Position numbers and translations under genes: made by a program. A model generated the notes under the pieces. That model saw only the letters and a list, made by a program, of their open reading frames with translations. It did not search any database and was not told the DNA's origin. From assembly GCA_963600315.1 (NCBI GenBank), contig CAVCAW010000031.1, positions 1 through 15,636 of the forward strand: a stretch of 15,636 nucleotides of DNA, read 5' to 3'. Positions 15,135 through 15,636 of this stretch are shown piece by piece (the stretch's first letter is position 1; each line of letters begins with the position of its first letter). The DNA is from UBA6382 sp963600315. Lineage in GTDB: Bacteria > Bacteroidota > Bacteroidia > Bacteroidales > Bacteroidaceae.

Positions 15135-15467
15135 ATGGCACAGATGAAATTGACTCCACTGTCTGATGTGGTGGATGAAGTTTGGGGAAAAGAAGGAACT
15201 CCCAAGCGTGATGCAATGGAAGCAAAGCTCAAAGCAGAGGTAAACTCATATTACTTGGGCGAAGCAATCCGCAACACACGTCTCGCCCAGAAACTCACTC
15301 AGGAAGAACTTGGTGAGCGCATCGGTGTGCAGAGGGCGCAAATATCCAGATTGGAGAAAGGACGGACACCTATTTCCCTACAGACCATGAGCCGAGTATT
15401 CCAAGCTCTTGGGGTAGCAACCGCTACGCTTGATTTAGGCGTTGCGGGGAAAGTTGCATTGTGGTAA
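15135..15467 (+). CDS. HigA-type XRE-family antitoxin
   Basis: This 110-residue protein has a helix-turn-helix of the Cro/CI (XRE) type at about residues 42-97. It includes IRNTRLAQKLTQEELGERIG and the recognition part VQRAQISRLEKGRTPISLQT. The N-terminal 40 residues, with DVVDEVWGKEGTPKRDAMEAKL, match the conserved leader common in antitoxins that pair with Gp49-like toxins. It would bind and neutralise the upstream toxin and repress the operon promoter, possibly through palindromic sites. Its ATG is two bases after the toxin stop, so the pair is cotranscribed and probably translationally coupled. Confidence 0.9.
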   Translation: MAQMKLTPLSDVVDEVWGKEGTPKRDAMEAKLKAEVNSYYLGEAIRNTRLAQKLTQEELGERIGVQRAQISRLEKGRTPISLQTMSRVFQALGVATATLDLGVAGKVALW

Positions 15468-15494
15468 TTTTTTGTAAACAAATGCGTGAATATT

Positions 15495-15636
15495 ATGTGT
15501 AGATTCATTTCAACAATAGTAGCATTTGCTTTCTGTGTGATTGCAAATGCACAAGATTTTTCAAAAGTTAATGTAAATACCGTATGGTATCAGAATGGTT
15601 CTAACCTTGAGCAGATTTATCCTGTGAATACAACAG
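15495..15636 (+). CDS. Start of an exported protein, truncated by the window end
   Basis: From ATG at 15495 an open frame runs to the window end (47 complete codons). It opens with a convincing signal peptide: MCRFISTIVAFAFCVIANAQ, with cleavage likely after NAQ, followed by DFSKVNVNTVWYQNG. The early cysteine at residue 2 and the one at 14 do not form a lipobox. An ATG at 15482 reaches a stop after six codons, so it is not the start. I cannot identify a family from so short a piece. It begins 27 bases after the antitoxin stop with no terminator between, so it may be cotranscribed. Confidence 0.65.
   Translation, partial: MCRFISTIVAFAFCVIANAQDFSKVNVNTVWYQNGSNLEQIYPVNTT

Overview
The window looks like chromosomal DNA from a Bacteroidetes bacterium, most likely Prevotellaceae (Prevotella/Segatella-like). 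Several starts are preceded by the Bacteroidetes -7 promoter element TANNTTTG. Shine-Dalgarno sequences are mostly absent. Secreted proteins carry short C-terminal tails of the form DLQGR...GIYI.NGKK..IK. The protein families (BtuG-like propeller, DUF4465, M60-like peptidase) are typical of gut or oral Bacteroidetes. No rRNA, tRNA, insertion sequence with a transposase, or CRISPR array was seen.

Region 1 (about 190-6020, minus strand) is a vitamin B12 surface-capture operon. A promoter at 5988-6019 drives a cobalamin riboswitch (about 5770-5981). It is followed by btuB (TonB-dependent receptor), a BtuG-like beta-propeller protein that carries an N-terminal dockerin-type EF-hand pair, a conserved but uncharacterised 367-residue secreted protein, and a DUF4465 protein. 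A strong intrinsic terminator lies at 190-231. The four genes are closely spaced and would together bind cobamides at the cell surface and pass them through the outer membrane. None of the four has a recognisable lipobox. Two end in the Prevotella-type C-terminal tail and one has the dockerin module, so attachment to the surface may work differently from that in Bacteroides. The inner-membrane BtuCDF system is not in the window.

Region 2 (6024-8310, minus strand) is a housekeeping operon: a Nif3-family dinuclear-metal protein, a coiled-coil C4 zinc-ribbon protein, and a small exported protein whose start overlaps the stop of the zinc-ribbon gene. The exported protein has a faint cohesin-like look. 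A terminator at 6024-6061 ends this operon, and the btuB promoter is embedded in its T-rich tail.

Region 3 (8640-14081, plus strand) holds aguA and aguB, the two-step conversion of agmatine to putrescine via N-carbamoylputrescine. They are followed by a large secreted M60-like (enhancin/mucinase-type) zinc metallopeptidase with two N-terminal lectin-like repeats, then a strong terminator at 14044-14081.

Region 4 (14082-15636) has a different character. About 700 bases without a convincing gene contain a repeated 14-mer and a 9-bp inverted repeat. They are followed by a HigB/HigA-type toxin-antitoxin pair with its own promoter, and then the first 47 codons of a secreted protein that runs off the end.
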